A program made the position numbers and the translations under genes. The notes under the pieces were generated by a model. That model was not told where the DNA came from, did no database searches, and saw only the letters and a program-made list of their open reading frames with translations. A DNA stretch of 64,000 bases from Prorocentrum cordatum (taxonomy: Eukaryota > Sar > Dinophyceae > Prorocentrales > Prorocentraceae): positions 422,501 through 486,500 of the forward strand of contig CAUYUJ010007447.1 of NCBI GenBank assembly GCA_963575745.1. Direction: 5' to 3'. This document shows, one piece after another, positions 17,266 through 27,535 of this stretch (positions are counted from its first letter, which is position 1; the number at the start of each line of letters is the position of its first letter).

Positions 17266-17369
17266 TTTATGCAGATTCATTCTACTGGGGGACCCATCGG
17301 CTTTGACAACCCTCTTAGGATGCAAATTCAGCATCGGCGCTAGCACAACCGAATGCCAACCTAATTTGG

Positions 17370-17690
17370 CATAGTCGCCTCGATTCCTGCTTAATCCTAC
17401 TTGATCCAGCTTGTTTAGCCTGATCCCCGGCTCAATTCGGCTAAATCTGGCTTAGAGGCCTCTTGATCGGGCTTAAGTGTTCCAGGAGTTGCCTCCGAAC
17501 TATCCAATCCTCCCCACCTCCCTCTCCCCTGTGCTCCTAGCCCCCCTTCGCAGAGGAGGAGGGGTTAAGGTGACGGGGTTTGACTGGACTGGACTGGTAG
17601 TTGTAACGAACCGTGACAGGATGGGTAGAAAGGCCGAGAATAGCTACGAGGTGTGCCATGAAGGCCTTGGTCGAAAAAGAGGAAGCCCCT
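17370..17690 (+). repeat. dispersed repeat family K, copy 1
   Basis: TGCTTAAT/GGCTAAATCTGGCTTAG words, then CCAATCCTCCCCACC, GGAGGAGGGGTTAAGG, AACGAACCGTGACAGGAT and AGCTACGAGGTGTGCCATGA. A second copy lies at 25895-26185. Confidence 0.75.
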
Positions 17691-18619
17691 AACCTCTCGA
17701 GATTATCTGCCCTGCTAGGCTCGTGTTGAAACGCAACACATACCGTGTTCGCAACGCCCGAGTTATGTTGGTCCACGTTTGGGCGAACGTATCGCGCTGG
17801 ACTTACGTCGGGAGATCGTCGATGCGATGGGTTCCCTACGGTTGTGGCCTGTCGGCGAGGGCGCGCTTGCTGCGCTGGACGCCCAGCTCGTGGAAGTCGA
17901 CGAGGACCCCTCCTCTTTTCTTCCCCTTCTCTCCCTCTTCCTCCCCCCTTCTCCTCCCCCCCTCCTTGCCGTTCTCCTCCTCCTCCCCCTCCCCCTCCCC
18001 CTCCTCCTCCTCCTCCTCCTCCTCCTTCTCCTCCTCCAGCCGCCGTCCTGGCCCAGGTCCTTCACACATCCTGTGCGGTTTGAGGGATCTGTGTTCCTCC
18101 ATACACAGCGCCCCCGGCTCCCTCTGTCTAAGGTACCACCCGCCGCGGCGTTCGAGCGGCACCCATGTCTTCTTCTTTCCTTTCATGGTTCATAATGTCA
18201 CATCACTTGTGCAGAGTGGGCGGGGAGTGGAGATTTTTCTCAGCATTTCAGCACAAGGACGTAGTTCTGCTCACAGGAGCCTGACTCCGCCGCAGGCCCA
18301 CCGACAACGTATGCACCGTTATCGCGGAGCCGAACGCCCACATCCTGAACTGGGGCTACGGGAAAAGACCGATGACATCGGCCCACACTGGTGTGCATAT
18401 TCGGTTGCGAAAGCGTTTCTTCAGGTTGTGCCACTTCCGACATATCCACTCACCACCAGAGGGGCTGCAGGGCCGATTGGGTGTTGTGGAGGTGGGGTCT
18501 GGGCGATTTCATATGCTGGCGATTTGTGACTTATCCGTAAGGGCTTCGCCCCGTGCCGCCGGCCGCCTGTCTCGGATAATGGGATATGCAACAGTTAAAT
18601 CATGAGGTCCGGGCTCCGC
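17691..18619. other. no recognised gene; contains a (TCC)n tract
   Basis: A pyrimidine tract occupies about 17930-18040. Frames run through it in several phases, with poly-Pro, poly-Ser or poly-Leu segments from the repeat. None has a recognisable domain. Confidence 0.5.
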
Positions 18620-19790
18620 CGTGAAGCGTTGTCGGGACCTGTTTGTTTTTCGACCCTGGCCCTGCGGATCTGCGTCGCGGGTGCCACCGAATTTCAGAAA
18701 TGTGGCACATCTTTTGTGTTTTTTGATTTTGACCCGTTGGATCTGCGTGAGGGGTGCCGCCGGAATTAGAAATGTGGCAATTCTTGTTTGTTTTTGGACC
18801 CTGGCCCCGCCAATCTGCGTGAGGGGTGCCATTGAATTAAGAACTGTGGCACATCTGATATGTTTTTGCAACCTGACCCCGCCGATCTGCGTGAGGGGTG
18901 CCACCGAATTTCAGAAATGTGGCCAATCCCTTGTGTTTGTTGACCCTGACCTTGCCGATCTGCGTGAGGGGTGTGACCGGATGCCAGAAGTATAGCAAAT
19001 CTCATGTGTCTTTGCACCCTGGCCCCGCCGACCTGCGTGAGGGGCGCTAGCGGATTTTAGACATGTGGCAAATCCACCTTGTTTTTGGACCCTGACACCG
19101 CCGATGTGCGTGAGGGGTGCCACTGAATCTAAACATGTGGCAAATCCCATGTGTTGCTGCACCCTGACCCCGCCGATCCGCGCGACGGGTGCCGCCGATT
19201 TTAAAAATATGGCAGATCCTTTTGTTTTTGAGTCCTGATCCCGCCGATATGCGTGAGGGGTGCCACCGGATTTTAGAAACGTGGCGAACCCGCTATGGTT
19301 TTGCACCCTGACCCCGCCGATCTGCGTGAGTGGCGCCACGGGATTCCAGAAATATGGCAAATCCCATGTGTTGTTGCACCCTGACCCCGCCAATATGCGT
19401 GAGGGGTGCCACCGGATTTGAGAAATGTGGCAAATCCCTTTTTGTTTTTGGACCCTGACCCCGCCGATCTGCGTGATGGGGTGCCACTGAACTAAGAAAT
19501 GTGGCAAACCTTATATGTTTTTGCACCCTGACCCCGCCGATCTGCGTGACGGGTGCCACCGAATTTTTGATATGCGGCAAGTTCCATTGGTTTTTGCACC
19601 CTGACCCCGCCGATCTGCGCGAGGGGTGCCAGCACATTTTAAATATGTGCAACATCCCATGTGTTTTTGCACCTTGACCCCGCCGATCTGCGTGAGGGAT
19701 GCCGCGGTTTTTCAGAAATGTGGCAAAACCCATGTGTTTTTCGACCCCCACCCCGCCGATGTGCGTGAGGGGTGTCACTTCTTACCCTCC
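18620..19790 (+). repeat. satellite of about 73 bp, about 16 copies
   Basis: Head-to-tail units reading TTGCACCCTGACCCCGCCGA, TCTGCGTGAGGGGTGCCACC, GAATTTTAGAAATGTGGCAA, ATCCCATGTG. The copies diverge by roughly 10-25 percent. The reverse-strand frames (repeated HADRRGQG and TQIGGVRVQ peptides) are translations of the array and are interrupted in every phase. Confidence 0.93.
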
Positions 19791-19984
19791 AGATATTCTG
19801 GGAACCCTCCCAGGGCGTGGTAAAAATTGACGTTTTGGGCCTCCCCCCCCCCCTCGCGCGGTCCATCAACAAGGAACAACAAACAGCAATAACCACAACT
19901 GTAACAGGGAACGATCAACAGCAATGCGCATGATTGTGACCGTGGAAACTGGAAGCTGCAATTTGCACAGGAAGCTGCGAACCT

Positions 19985-20510
19985 TAGCGCTGCAGCCTGG
20001 TGGCCCCACAAGGGGGCCGGCAGATTTTCCAGTTCGGCCGCATGTGGCGAAATAAAGGATTGCAAGTCGACTTACACGGTGACCTGATTTCTTGGATGGA
20101 TACGATTTGCAGACAACAGCCACATAGAGGTTCGATTGTGTTCGGCTGTGATTTCAATGAGTATGCAAGCATACCAGCGTCTACAGTCCATCCTGATATG
20201 CACAATCCTGTGGGTCCGTTGAAGCTCCAACAGGGACCCATATGTATGACGCAGTTGGACGTTTTCACGGGGACATGCGGTTTTTGCTTGGCGAACACAT
20301 GCGCATGAGGACATACAACATACCATGGACGTGTCGCGAGTTCTAGACTTGACTATCGTGGAGTACCCTACTCATGGCTGCCAATCATGGTGGACTCGAC
20401 TCACAGGAGCTGGATGCATGGGGGCGAAGATAGCAGATGGCACCAGTAAATAGGAAGTGTGACCACTACTCGCTGCAAGTACGAGCATCATAAAACTAGA
20501 CTTATCGCAA
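19985..20510 (+). pseudogene. decayed LINE endonuclease (EEP family) remnant
   Basis: Fragments of an APE-type endonuclease/exonuclease/phosphatase domain, which would nick target DNA for LINE insertion. The VFGCDFNEYAS motif (about 20135-20165) matches the GDFN metal-binding core. About 300 bases later, in another frame, LDLTIVEYPTHG and then CDHYSLQV resemble the terminal SDH motif. The pieces lie in different frames with stops between them, so this is a pseudogene. It precedes RT-like debris at 21300-22583 at the spacing expected in one LINE ORF2. Confidence 0.5.
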
Positions 20511-21033
20511 GTGACCCACACTGACACGGTGCAGTGGAATACAGAGGATGTGGTGAAACAGGTGTTGTGTACGGACACTGGCGATCACAGTTCTTGCGGC
20601 AGGTCGAGGAACAATGCCGCCGCGCGTTCCCGAAATGGCGCCAATATGAAGCTCTTGTCACCCCAGATGACGCGTGGCAACATTTTGTGGACGAGATGCG
20701 AAATTGTTTGTTTAAGCGTGTTCTTTAAAAGTTGTGTATATCTATATGTTAATAAACAACCGACGGTTTCGAGCAGCCAGAGAAAAGCAACGATGCCTAC
20801 TGAGACAGCGCGCGCGCCTCCGACTTCAGCTTGGCCAAGTACCACCCAGTGACTGCGAGGAGGTGCAGGAAATGGAGGCTCACCAAGGAACTCATGCACC
20901 TGCGGGAGCAACATCAGGCCGCGCAGATTGACTGTCTGGGACAACAGATACAGGAGGCATGGGATCGCACCGATCACAACCTGGTGCATAGATTGGCTCG
21001 AAGATTGGCGACGACATCGGTTGGGCCAGGCAG

Positions 21034-21249
21034 GCGCTTTCACAATGTACCAGCAGCGTCCAGCCCGTCAGTAGAGATGTGGACCCATTATCTTGCGCAG
21101 CCTGGCTGGCGAGGAGGACGGCCAGCTACCCGGGCGGCGGCGGGCGCTTTCACAATGTACCAGCATCGTCCAGCCCGTCAGTAGAGATGTGGACCCATTA
21201 TCTTGCGCAGCCTGGCTGGCGAGGAGGACAGCCAGCTACCCGGGCGGCG
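21034..21249 (+). repeat. 110-bp tandem duplication inside LINE debris
   Basis: Units 21034-21143 and 21144-21249 both begin GCGCTTTCACAATGTACCAG and contain AGAGATGTGGACCCATTATC. They differ at only a few positions, so the duplication is far younger than the decayed LINE around it. Confidence 0.93.
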
Positions 21250-21289
21250 TTCAACAGCTCCCCGGGGGGCGCGAGCAGAACTGCGATGG

Positions 21290-22583
21290 TCAGCGCCTAT
21301 GGGGTCCCGCCCTTAAAGACGACGCAGAGCGTGACTTTCGCGGTGTTCTTGCTGCGTATCGAAGACGAGCGTGCAGGAAAAGTGTGCCGCCATGGTCGCT
21401 GCCAGCTGAAGTCTTTCGCCGGCTTCTCAGCCCCGCTAAGCGCGACCCCGAGCACGAGGACACGCGTCGCGAGTTCGAGAGAACATTTCCAGACGCGCAG
21501 TGGTTCTATTGCTGTTTCGTAGCGTACTGTGGCACGCGGGAGGATTTCCTTGTGCGCCGCTCGCATGGCGCAGCTCATGGGGTGCATGCGTGCCGATGCC
21601 AAGTGCGCGGGCAGGCTTCAAGGCAGGATGCCTCATACACAGACTGTGTCCGCTCAGTAAGGCAATGCTAAGACATATTGAACGACGCGGAGTGGTCACG
21701 TTGCCCGAGAAGCAGTGCTTGCACAGTATGCATGGGGGGATTGCACATCGACGAAGAGAGGCGCTGCAATCCGAATCCAACTCATAAGGTGGATGCCCAC
21801 GCAATTGGGGATCTCGCGTGCAACTGTATTCCCGAGCGCGTTTGGCAGCATATCCCAGGAGGCAATGGAAGAGATCGACCAGCAGTACTACGACGCAGAC
21901 GATGTGTGGCATGGGCTCACGGCGTTGGGCACTGCCTCATTGGAGAGGGAGTACTGCGGGGCCGCCAGAGTGCACCGAGCCAGAGCAATCGTGGGTTTCA
22001 GCGCCGGGTGCTTGAACGTTGTCTACAACGACGGACAACGACACCAGATGTGGCTCAGTTACTCTGCGTTCGCCCGTGCCATGATGAGGCTCCGAACCTA
22101 TCCGCCGCGGCATTCATGGATGATGTGGCCCGCGAGGTCGTTTGCGAACCGAGTGGCCTACTTGCGTCCCGCGTGGCGGAGGCAGGGAAACAGCTGGCCG
22201 TGCAGTTGTGGACTGCGGGCAGCTCGCTGAACCATGCGAAGCAGCAGATCGTGCTCAGGTTTGTGGGCCCGGGAGCTATTCGGCGGACTCGGGAGCTCTT
22301 GGTGATGGTGAATTTGGCAAGCGCAGTTGCACCTGCGGCCATGCATCTTGGAGTGCAGCGCTCGCATTCCAGCCAGAGCGCACATCGGCGCGCAAGGTGT
22401 TTGAAGAACGTGCGCCGTGCTTGGCACAGCCTGGGCAGACTGTGGTTTGCTCGCAGTGTTCTTTCTCGCTTCAAAAAGCTACCCTTCCAATGCCGAGTTC
22501 AAGCGGCGCGGCTCAGTGGGCTCAGCGCATTTATTCTTATTGCCAGTGATCATCGTCTTTTGGATGCTTTCGTCTTGGGATGA
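21290..22583 (+). pseudogene. decayed LINE reverse transcriptase remnant
   Basis: The early part (about 21390-21480) has a VPPWSLPAEVFRRLL segment like the region before the RT of many LINEs. At about 22085-22130 AAAFMDDVAREV supplies the F-DD catalytic motif, followed by SSLNHAKQQIV and then LGVQRSHSSQ and LPFQCRVQAARLSGLSAF, typical of the thumb and post-RT region. The 21678-22583 frame is open over much of this, but the upstream parts lie in other frames. It was probably one ORF2 together with 19985-20510, now broken by frameshifts and by the 110-bp duplication. Confidence 0.55.
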
Positions 22584-24330
22584 CAGTCTTGGGCGGTCGA
22601 AGTGCCGCAAGCTGACGGGGCAGTCTGGCGCGGAGCTCTTTCCCCCCCTCTAAGTATGGCGACTCTTGGGACTTGCGCCGTCTCGATTGGATTTGAGAAT
22701 TCGACGCCTGAGCTGGCTGCGGTCGCGGCTGCTGGCCGCCGCGCTTGGGCGCCTCCCAGGTGCGCAAAGCAACGCGGCGGGGGGTGGGCGGCTGGTGCGC
22801 GATGAAAACATTGAATATCATGGGGGCCCCGGGGCGTTGCAGGCATGCAGTGGCACGCTCTCAATGGAACATGTGGAGAGAGGAGATTCGCTACTACTTA
22901 GGCTGGCAGGAGAGCCCCGACGAGTTTTTGAATATGAGTTTCGAGAAGTTTTCACTAAACTGAACTTCGGAGGCCTTCGGAAGCGTGTCCGGGGGGGGGG
23001 GGGGCGGGCGAAGGGCGGGACTGCGTGGGGCTGAGTGGGGGGCGAAGGGGGAGGGCCGGAGGCCTTCAAGATCTCGTGGGGCCACTTGCCCCGCCAGCGC
23101 CCGTCTGGACCTGCGAGGAATTTCACGGATATGGGCCCCCATGTGGCCTCGTGTTCCAGGACCGCGCTGCTCGGCGTGCCCGCGTGAGGTTCTCCGAAGG
23201 GGGCGCCCGTGGACATCGGGCCCTCAGTGGCGTCCTCACAGTCGCCAACCAATGCCCATGGTGGCTGTCCGTGTTGTCCAACAGGCCCATTGCTCGGTAG
23301 CATGTTCGGCGGCTCTTCCTTCCCCGTAGATGTCAGGCTGGCAGAGGGCATTATCAGTGTCCAATCGCCCAGCCAGACATTCTTCTTTGCCCTGCTTGCG
23401 GCCGTGGCCATGATAGTCTGGAGTTCTGTCGGTTCAAATTCGCAGTCGCGTCGCGCCGGGTTGCGCTGCGTACTCTACCTTCGGCGGGCCGCGAGATGAG
23501 CTGGATGGCGGGAGATCTGGGGCCGATGTTGGGCGCGGCGAAGAAGCGCTTGGCCACCTCCCAGGGCGACTTCTCAGCTGGTGCGGTCAAGGGTCTTCTC
23601 GATGTGCACCGGCGGACTCGAGCGTTGGGTGGGCGCCTTCTGCCTGCGCGCATTGTGCCGAAGGAGTGCGCGATCGACCCTCGTGCTGTGCGAGCAGCGC
23701 AGATGTGCGCGGCAATGCTCGAGGGGCGATCCCAAGGCCCATCTAGGCCCACCGTCGCCGATGGTTGCCATGGTAGTCTTGGAAGCTCTTCTGGCGCAGC
23801 AAGAAGTTCTGGGCAGTGTGCAATTCAGAGCGGGGTACCAGGGGCCCAAGGGTCTCGTTCAGAGAATCAATGGGGAGAGTATGGAAATCGCACCATACTA
23901 CTTGAAGTGCTGGAGGGCCAGAACTACGTTCGCCGAGGAGGGGGGGGGGCTCGAGTGCGGCGCGCTTTCCACATCCACGCTTTCGTGCTCGTCGGAGAAC
24001 TCCCGGAATGCGCTGATCGTGTCTGCCAACCTCTTGATCAGCAATCTGCTGGCTTTCCAGGGGTCGAAGATTAAGCCAGGCCCGCCGCCGCGGGCCACCG
24101 CGGAGAGGGGACTTCAGAACCCTCGAGGGAAGATGCTCAGGGGCCGCAGTCACAGGAGGCACTCAGGATCCAGACGGTAGATAGAGTCCAGTCATTGCAG
24201 TCTTTTTCAGGGGGAGAGGTGGAGTTCGTTTCTCGGGATCTTGGGCCCCGCCAGAGGCCCCGCCCACGGAAAAAGGCACCGAGGCAAAGGTAAGGGCAAG
24301 GGTATACGATAGTTGAACTAATTCAGGCTT
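22584..24330 (+). other. probable LINE 3' region, unresolved
   Basis: Several medium frames (for example 22666-23034, 22985-23329, 23496-24074, 23581-24180) overlap in different phases and I recognise no domain. A Gly/Lys-coding GGCAAAGGTAAGGGCAAGGG near 24285 could be the end of an ORF. Because it follows RT debris directly, a decayed LINE C-terminus and 3' UTR is the simplest reading. Confidence 0.3.
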
Positions 24331-24879
24331 GTTGTGTGAGTCTCTCCTTCTCTCTCTGCCCCCTCGGGCCTCCGTGCTGTGTCTCTGTGGTGCTGTGGTG
24401 TGCCTTGGTGGTGGCCTCCTCCCCTTCCTCCCTCTCTGTGGGTGTCGTGCTGAAATGTGTTTCTTCTCGCACCTGGGCCAGTGTCGAACGGCATTTTGCG
24501 GGATGGTTACGTTGCGCCTCTCGACCTAACGTTATCCAGGGTGTCCCCATGACTGGGTAACCAGTCATGGCGGGGGTGCCAGATTTCTGAGTCGTGCTCG
24601 AGGGTTTTTCATTCTTGATGCGCACAGCGGTCGAAGTACAAACTACAGGGAGATGCTGCAGAGACCGCAGTCTGATAGCCAGTCAGCCAGTCCCTCTTCT
24701 CTCCTCCTCGTCGTCTTCATCTTCCTTCATTCCTTCCTTCCCGTGTCTCCCCCCGTCCTTCTCCTCCCCCTCCTCCTCGTCCGCCTCCACCCGTTTCCTC
24801 ATCAGCAATCTCTCCCTGTCGCACCCCCTCGGTGCACAGCACGGGTCGGCCGTTCCGCTTGAGAATTCCTCCCCATCTA
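24331..24879. other. no recognised gene; (TCC)-rich tract
   Basis: Holds a CTC/TTCC-rich pyrimidine tract at about 24690-24800 and a small inverted pair around ATGACTGGGTAACCAGTCAT (24549-24568), a perfect 20-bp palindrome. No gene visible. Confidence 0.5.
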
Positions 24880-25165
24880 TGACTCCTAAGCTCGACATAT
24901 GCAGCGGTTTCACGGATGGGGGACGGTTGGTTTTCAACATGTGGCCTTTGCGTTAATGCCGCGAGCGTCCGTCCTACAAATTTTCAGCAGTTTCGCGGTT
25001 GAAGGGTTGTTATTTTTCAGCGTGGTTTTCGCCTTAGCACCGCGCACATTCATTTTGAAAGGTTGTCACAGTTTCACAGGTGGTGGGTTGATGGTTTGAA
25101 GATGTGGTTCTCGCATCAGCGCCGCGCACATCCGATTTCAGAGTTCGCTACCGTTTCAAGGCTGG
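24880..25165 (-). repeat. tandem repeat of about 75 bp, reverse of 14245-14560
   Basis: Diverged units containing GTGGTTTTCGCCTTAGCACCGCGCAC-like sequence, GGTTGAAGGGTTGTT and GTTTCACAGGTGG. These are the reverse complement of the array at the right flank of element 1. Confidence 0.75.
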
Positions 25166-25894
25166 AGGGTGGCTTTTTTTCGTTCTAATTGAGGCCATCG
25201 CTTTACATCCGTGTTACAAGCTTGCGACGGCTTGAAGGATCCGTCTGGTTGAAGTCACGGGATTTTTGTTCCTGCCCGATTAGGATTGTTAGGGCGCAGC
25301 AGTCACGTCAACAGTCACGTTGACCAACCGTTTTGAAATACCAGGAACCGTGCTCTTGTACGATGTAGGACTGTCAGGACACAACGGGCACGTTGATCCG
25401 CGGCGTTGAAGTTCCACGAATGGTGTTTTGGCACGATTGAGGATTCAGATATGGTTGTCTTGTAATGTGCCACTTCCGCATTGGAAAGGCATTCTTGTAA
25501 GGACCCAGGAAAAGCGAATCTGGAGGGCAGGGTGGTGTGGTATACATTGTTTGCGACAGGCGTATACAGCTGACCGGGGTCAGCGACGTGGTAGAGAGCC
25601 TACATTGTATTGGCCATGCTCCGCCGAGTGGGTGCAAGGCTTGCTGAGCACAGCTGTCCACAGCGTGCTTGAGACCATGGCGGGCTTTCAGTTGGCACCG
25701 CAGGTGCCGGGTCGGCGGGGGATGACGAGAATTCGCGGCTCGTCTGCCTACGCGGGGCAGCCAGTCGCAGACGCATCGAGCAAGGTGTTTGGAGAATGCC
25801 AGTCGGAGGCCCAGAAGAGCGGGTCGGCGTTGGTATTTCCGTGGTTGAAGGCAGGTCTATCTTGGCACTACATTGGCACTACATTCTCCTGCTG
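25166..25894. other. unassigned; weak open frame
   Basis: A 162-codon frame (25428-25916, +) has no recognised domain. Near 25300 there is a small duplication of AGTCACGT. No gene is supported with confidence. Confidence 0.25.
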
Positions 25895-26185
25895 GATTCC
25901 GCCTAAGCGTGCTTAATTTGTCTTCATCCGCTTCGAAACCATGTGCATTCTTGGCTAATCTGGCTTAGGGGCCCCTGCGGCCTAACAGTCTGTGTTCGTG
26001 CGAAGATCTCCAGATGCCGCCGCATAACAATCCAATCCCCCCCCACCCATCCCTGTCCCCTCGATCCTCGCCCCCTTCACATGGAGGAGGGGATAGGTTT
26101 TCTGGGGTTGCAACGAACCGTGAAACGATACGTAGGCAGGCCGAAAGCACAGCTACGAGGTGTGCCACGAAGACCTTGAGAGTCT
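25895..26185 (+). repeat. dispersed repeat family K, copy 2
   Basis: GGCTAATCTGGCTTAGG, CAATCCCCCCCCACC, ATGGAGGAGGGGATAGG, AACGAACCGTGAAACGAT and AGCTACGAGGTGTGCCACGA, matching 17370-17690. Confidence 0.75.
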
Positions 26186-26259
26186 AGAGGGTTGTTGCTT
26201 GTTGGTGCTGCCTCTACCTTCCCTCGCTCATCCAATGGGGTCTGGGTTGGCAGATACAG

Positions 26260-26541
26260 GAAGACGAGACAGTGGAGGAGAAGGAGCAGGACGAGGATAA
26301 CAGGAAAACGAGAAAGGAACATGCAGGGGTGATGAGAGGGTGAGGGAGGAGGTCAGGGGGCGGAGGGAGGAGGGAGGAGGGAGGAAGGGGACGAGGGAAG
26401 GAGGAAGGAGGGTGGTGGGCGCTTCCTGGAGAGAAAGAGGGAGAATGAATGAGGAATGAGTTGGAGGATCGGAGATAGGCATCATGACGGTGACGATGAT
26501 GACGACCAGGATGACGACGATGACGATGGCGGTGTCGATCG
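26260..26541. repeat. purine-rich and GACGAT-rich host DNA left of element 2
   Basis: GGAGGA/GAGGAAGG tract, then GACGATGATGACGACC-type triplets (about 26483-26541). The triplet style continues on the far side of element 2 (ATGAAGATGACTATGATG from 40777), so element 2 split this tract. Confidence 0.75.
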
Positions 26542-26762
26542 GTTTAAGTGAGAAGGTGCCTGGCAGAAAAAACCAAACAGTGAGAGCCCGAGGCGACGGG
26601 GCGACGCAACGAGCACAAGCACTGTTCGGGCTCACTAAAGAAACAGCGGAGGCAGCGGACGCGCGCACCTTTTGGCGACATCAGGCGCACGCCGTCCTCC
26701 TCCTCTCAATGCTACGCCTCGGCAGAGGCCTAGCTGTGCCGCCGGCTGGCGGCCCCACGGCC
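26542..26762 (-). repeat. element 2 split repeat B2 (3' end)
   Basis: 221 bp identical to 26972-27192. It is the terminal repeat at the 3' end of the minus-strand element. Confidence 0.93.
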
Positions 26763-26836
26763 CGAACCGCAATGCGGTCAAGGCCGGAAAAAGGGGGAAA
26801 AAGGACCTACGAAGGGCCAGGGAGGGCCTGGGAGGG

Positions 26837-26972
26837 AAGGGCCCGAGAAGGAAACTTGAGCCCCAAATGGGCCGCAGAGGGGGAAAGGGACGGAGAGCAG
26901 GAGAGACCCTTCCCCCTCACCAGGCACTTACTCCCTGAAACCCTACGTTTTACGCATGCTCAAACTCTCACG
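26837..26972 (-). repeat. element 2 split repeat A2
   Basis: 136 bp identical to 40637-40772. It shares base 26972 with B1, forming the internal B1/A2 junction. A 74-bp unique spacer (26763-26836) separates it from B2. Confidence 0.93.
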
Positions 26973-27192
26973 TTTAAGTGAGAAGGTGCCTGGCAGAAAA
27001 AACCAAACAGTGAGAGCCCGAGGCGACGGGGCGACGCAACGAGCACAAGCACTGTTCGGGCTCACTAAAGAAACAGCGGAGGCAGCGGACGCGCGCACCT
27101 TTTGGCGACATCAGGCGCACGCCGTCCTCCTCCTCTCAATGCTACGCCTCGGCAGAGGCCTAGCTGTGCCGCCGGCTGGCGGCCCCACGGCC
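26972..27192 (-). repeat. element 2 split repeat B1
   Basis: 221 bp identical to B2. Confidence 0.93.
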
Positions 27193-27310
27193 ACCCAGCT
27201 ACTTACCCCTCGGCGCCCGTGACTTGCGGGAGGTGCCGAATGGGGCTCGCAGTTGGGCGTCTCTGCAGCACAGCGCGTGGCCAACTTCACTCCTCACACT
27301 CCTCACTCCT

Positions 27311-27396
27311 CGGGGACCGCACTGGCGGGACGCCCCGTCCCTCCTCCATCTCTCCTCTTCCAACTCTCCCGGGGACCGCACTGGCGGGACGCCCCG
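27311..27396 (-). repeat. 27-bp duplication in the element 2 3' region
   Basis: A 27-bp unit (CGGGGACCGCACTGG then CGGGACGCCCCG) occurs at 27311-27337 and 27370-27396, between the YR stop and B1. Confidence 0.9.
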
Positions 27397-27535
27397 GGGT
27401 TTCTCTCCTCGCCTACGCCGATACTGGGGGTCACCACTGCCCCCAGGCCGCTGCCCCAGGACTGCGCACAATCCAACATCGGCCCCTCCAGTGGTGACAC
27501 GCCATGGCTCAAAACTCGCACTCCTGCTACTGTCC

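Noticed and set aside
18911-19778. Repeated-peptide frames on the minus strand over the satellite
   Set aside because: Each frame stops within a few units and the peptide repeats follow the DNA period, so this is array translation rather than a repeat protein.
22985-23329. 114-codon frame after a G-run, and neighbouring frames, as genes
   Set aside because: Low-complexity start, no domain, overlapping equally long frames; best treated as LINE debris or chance.
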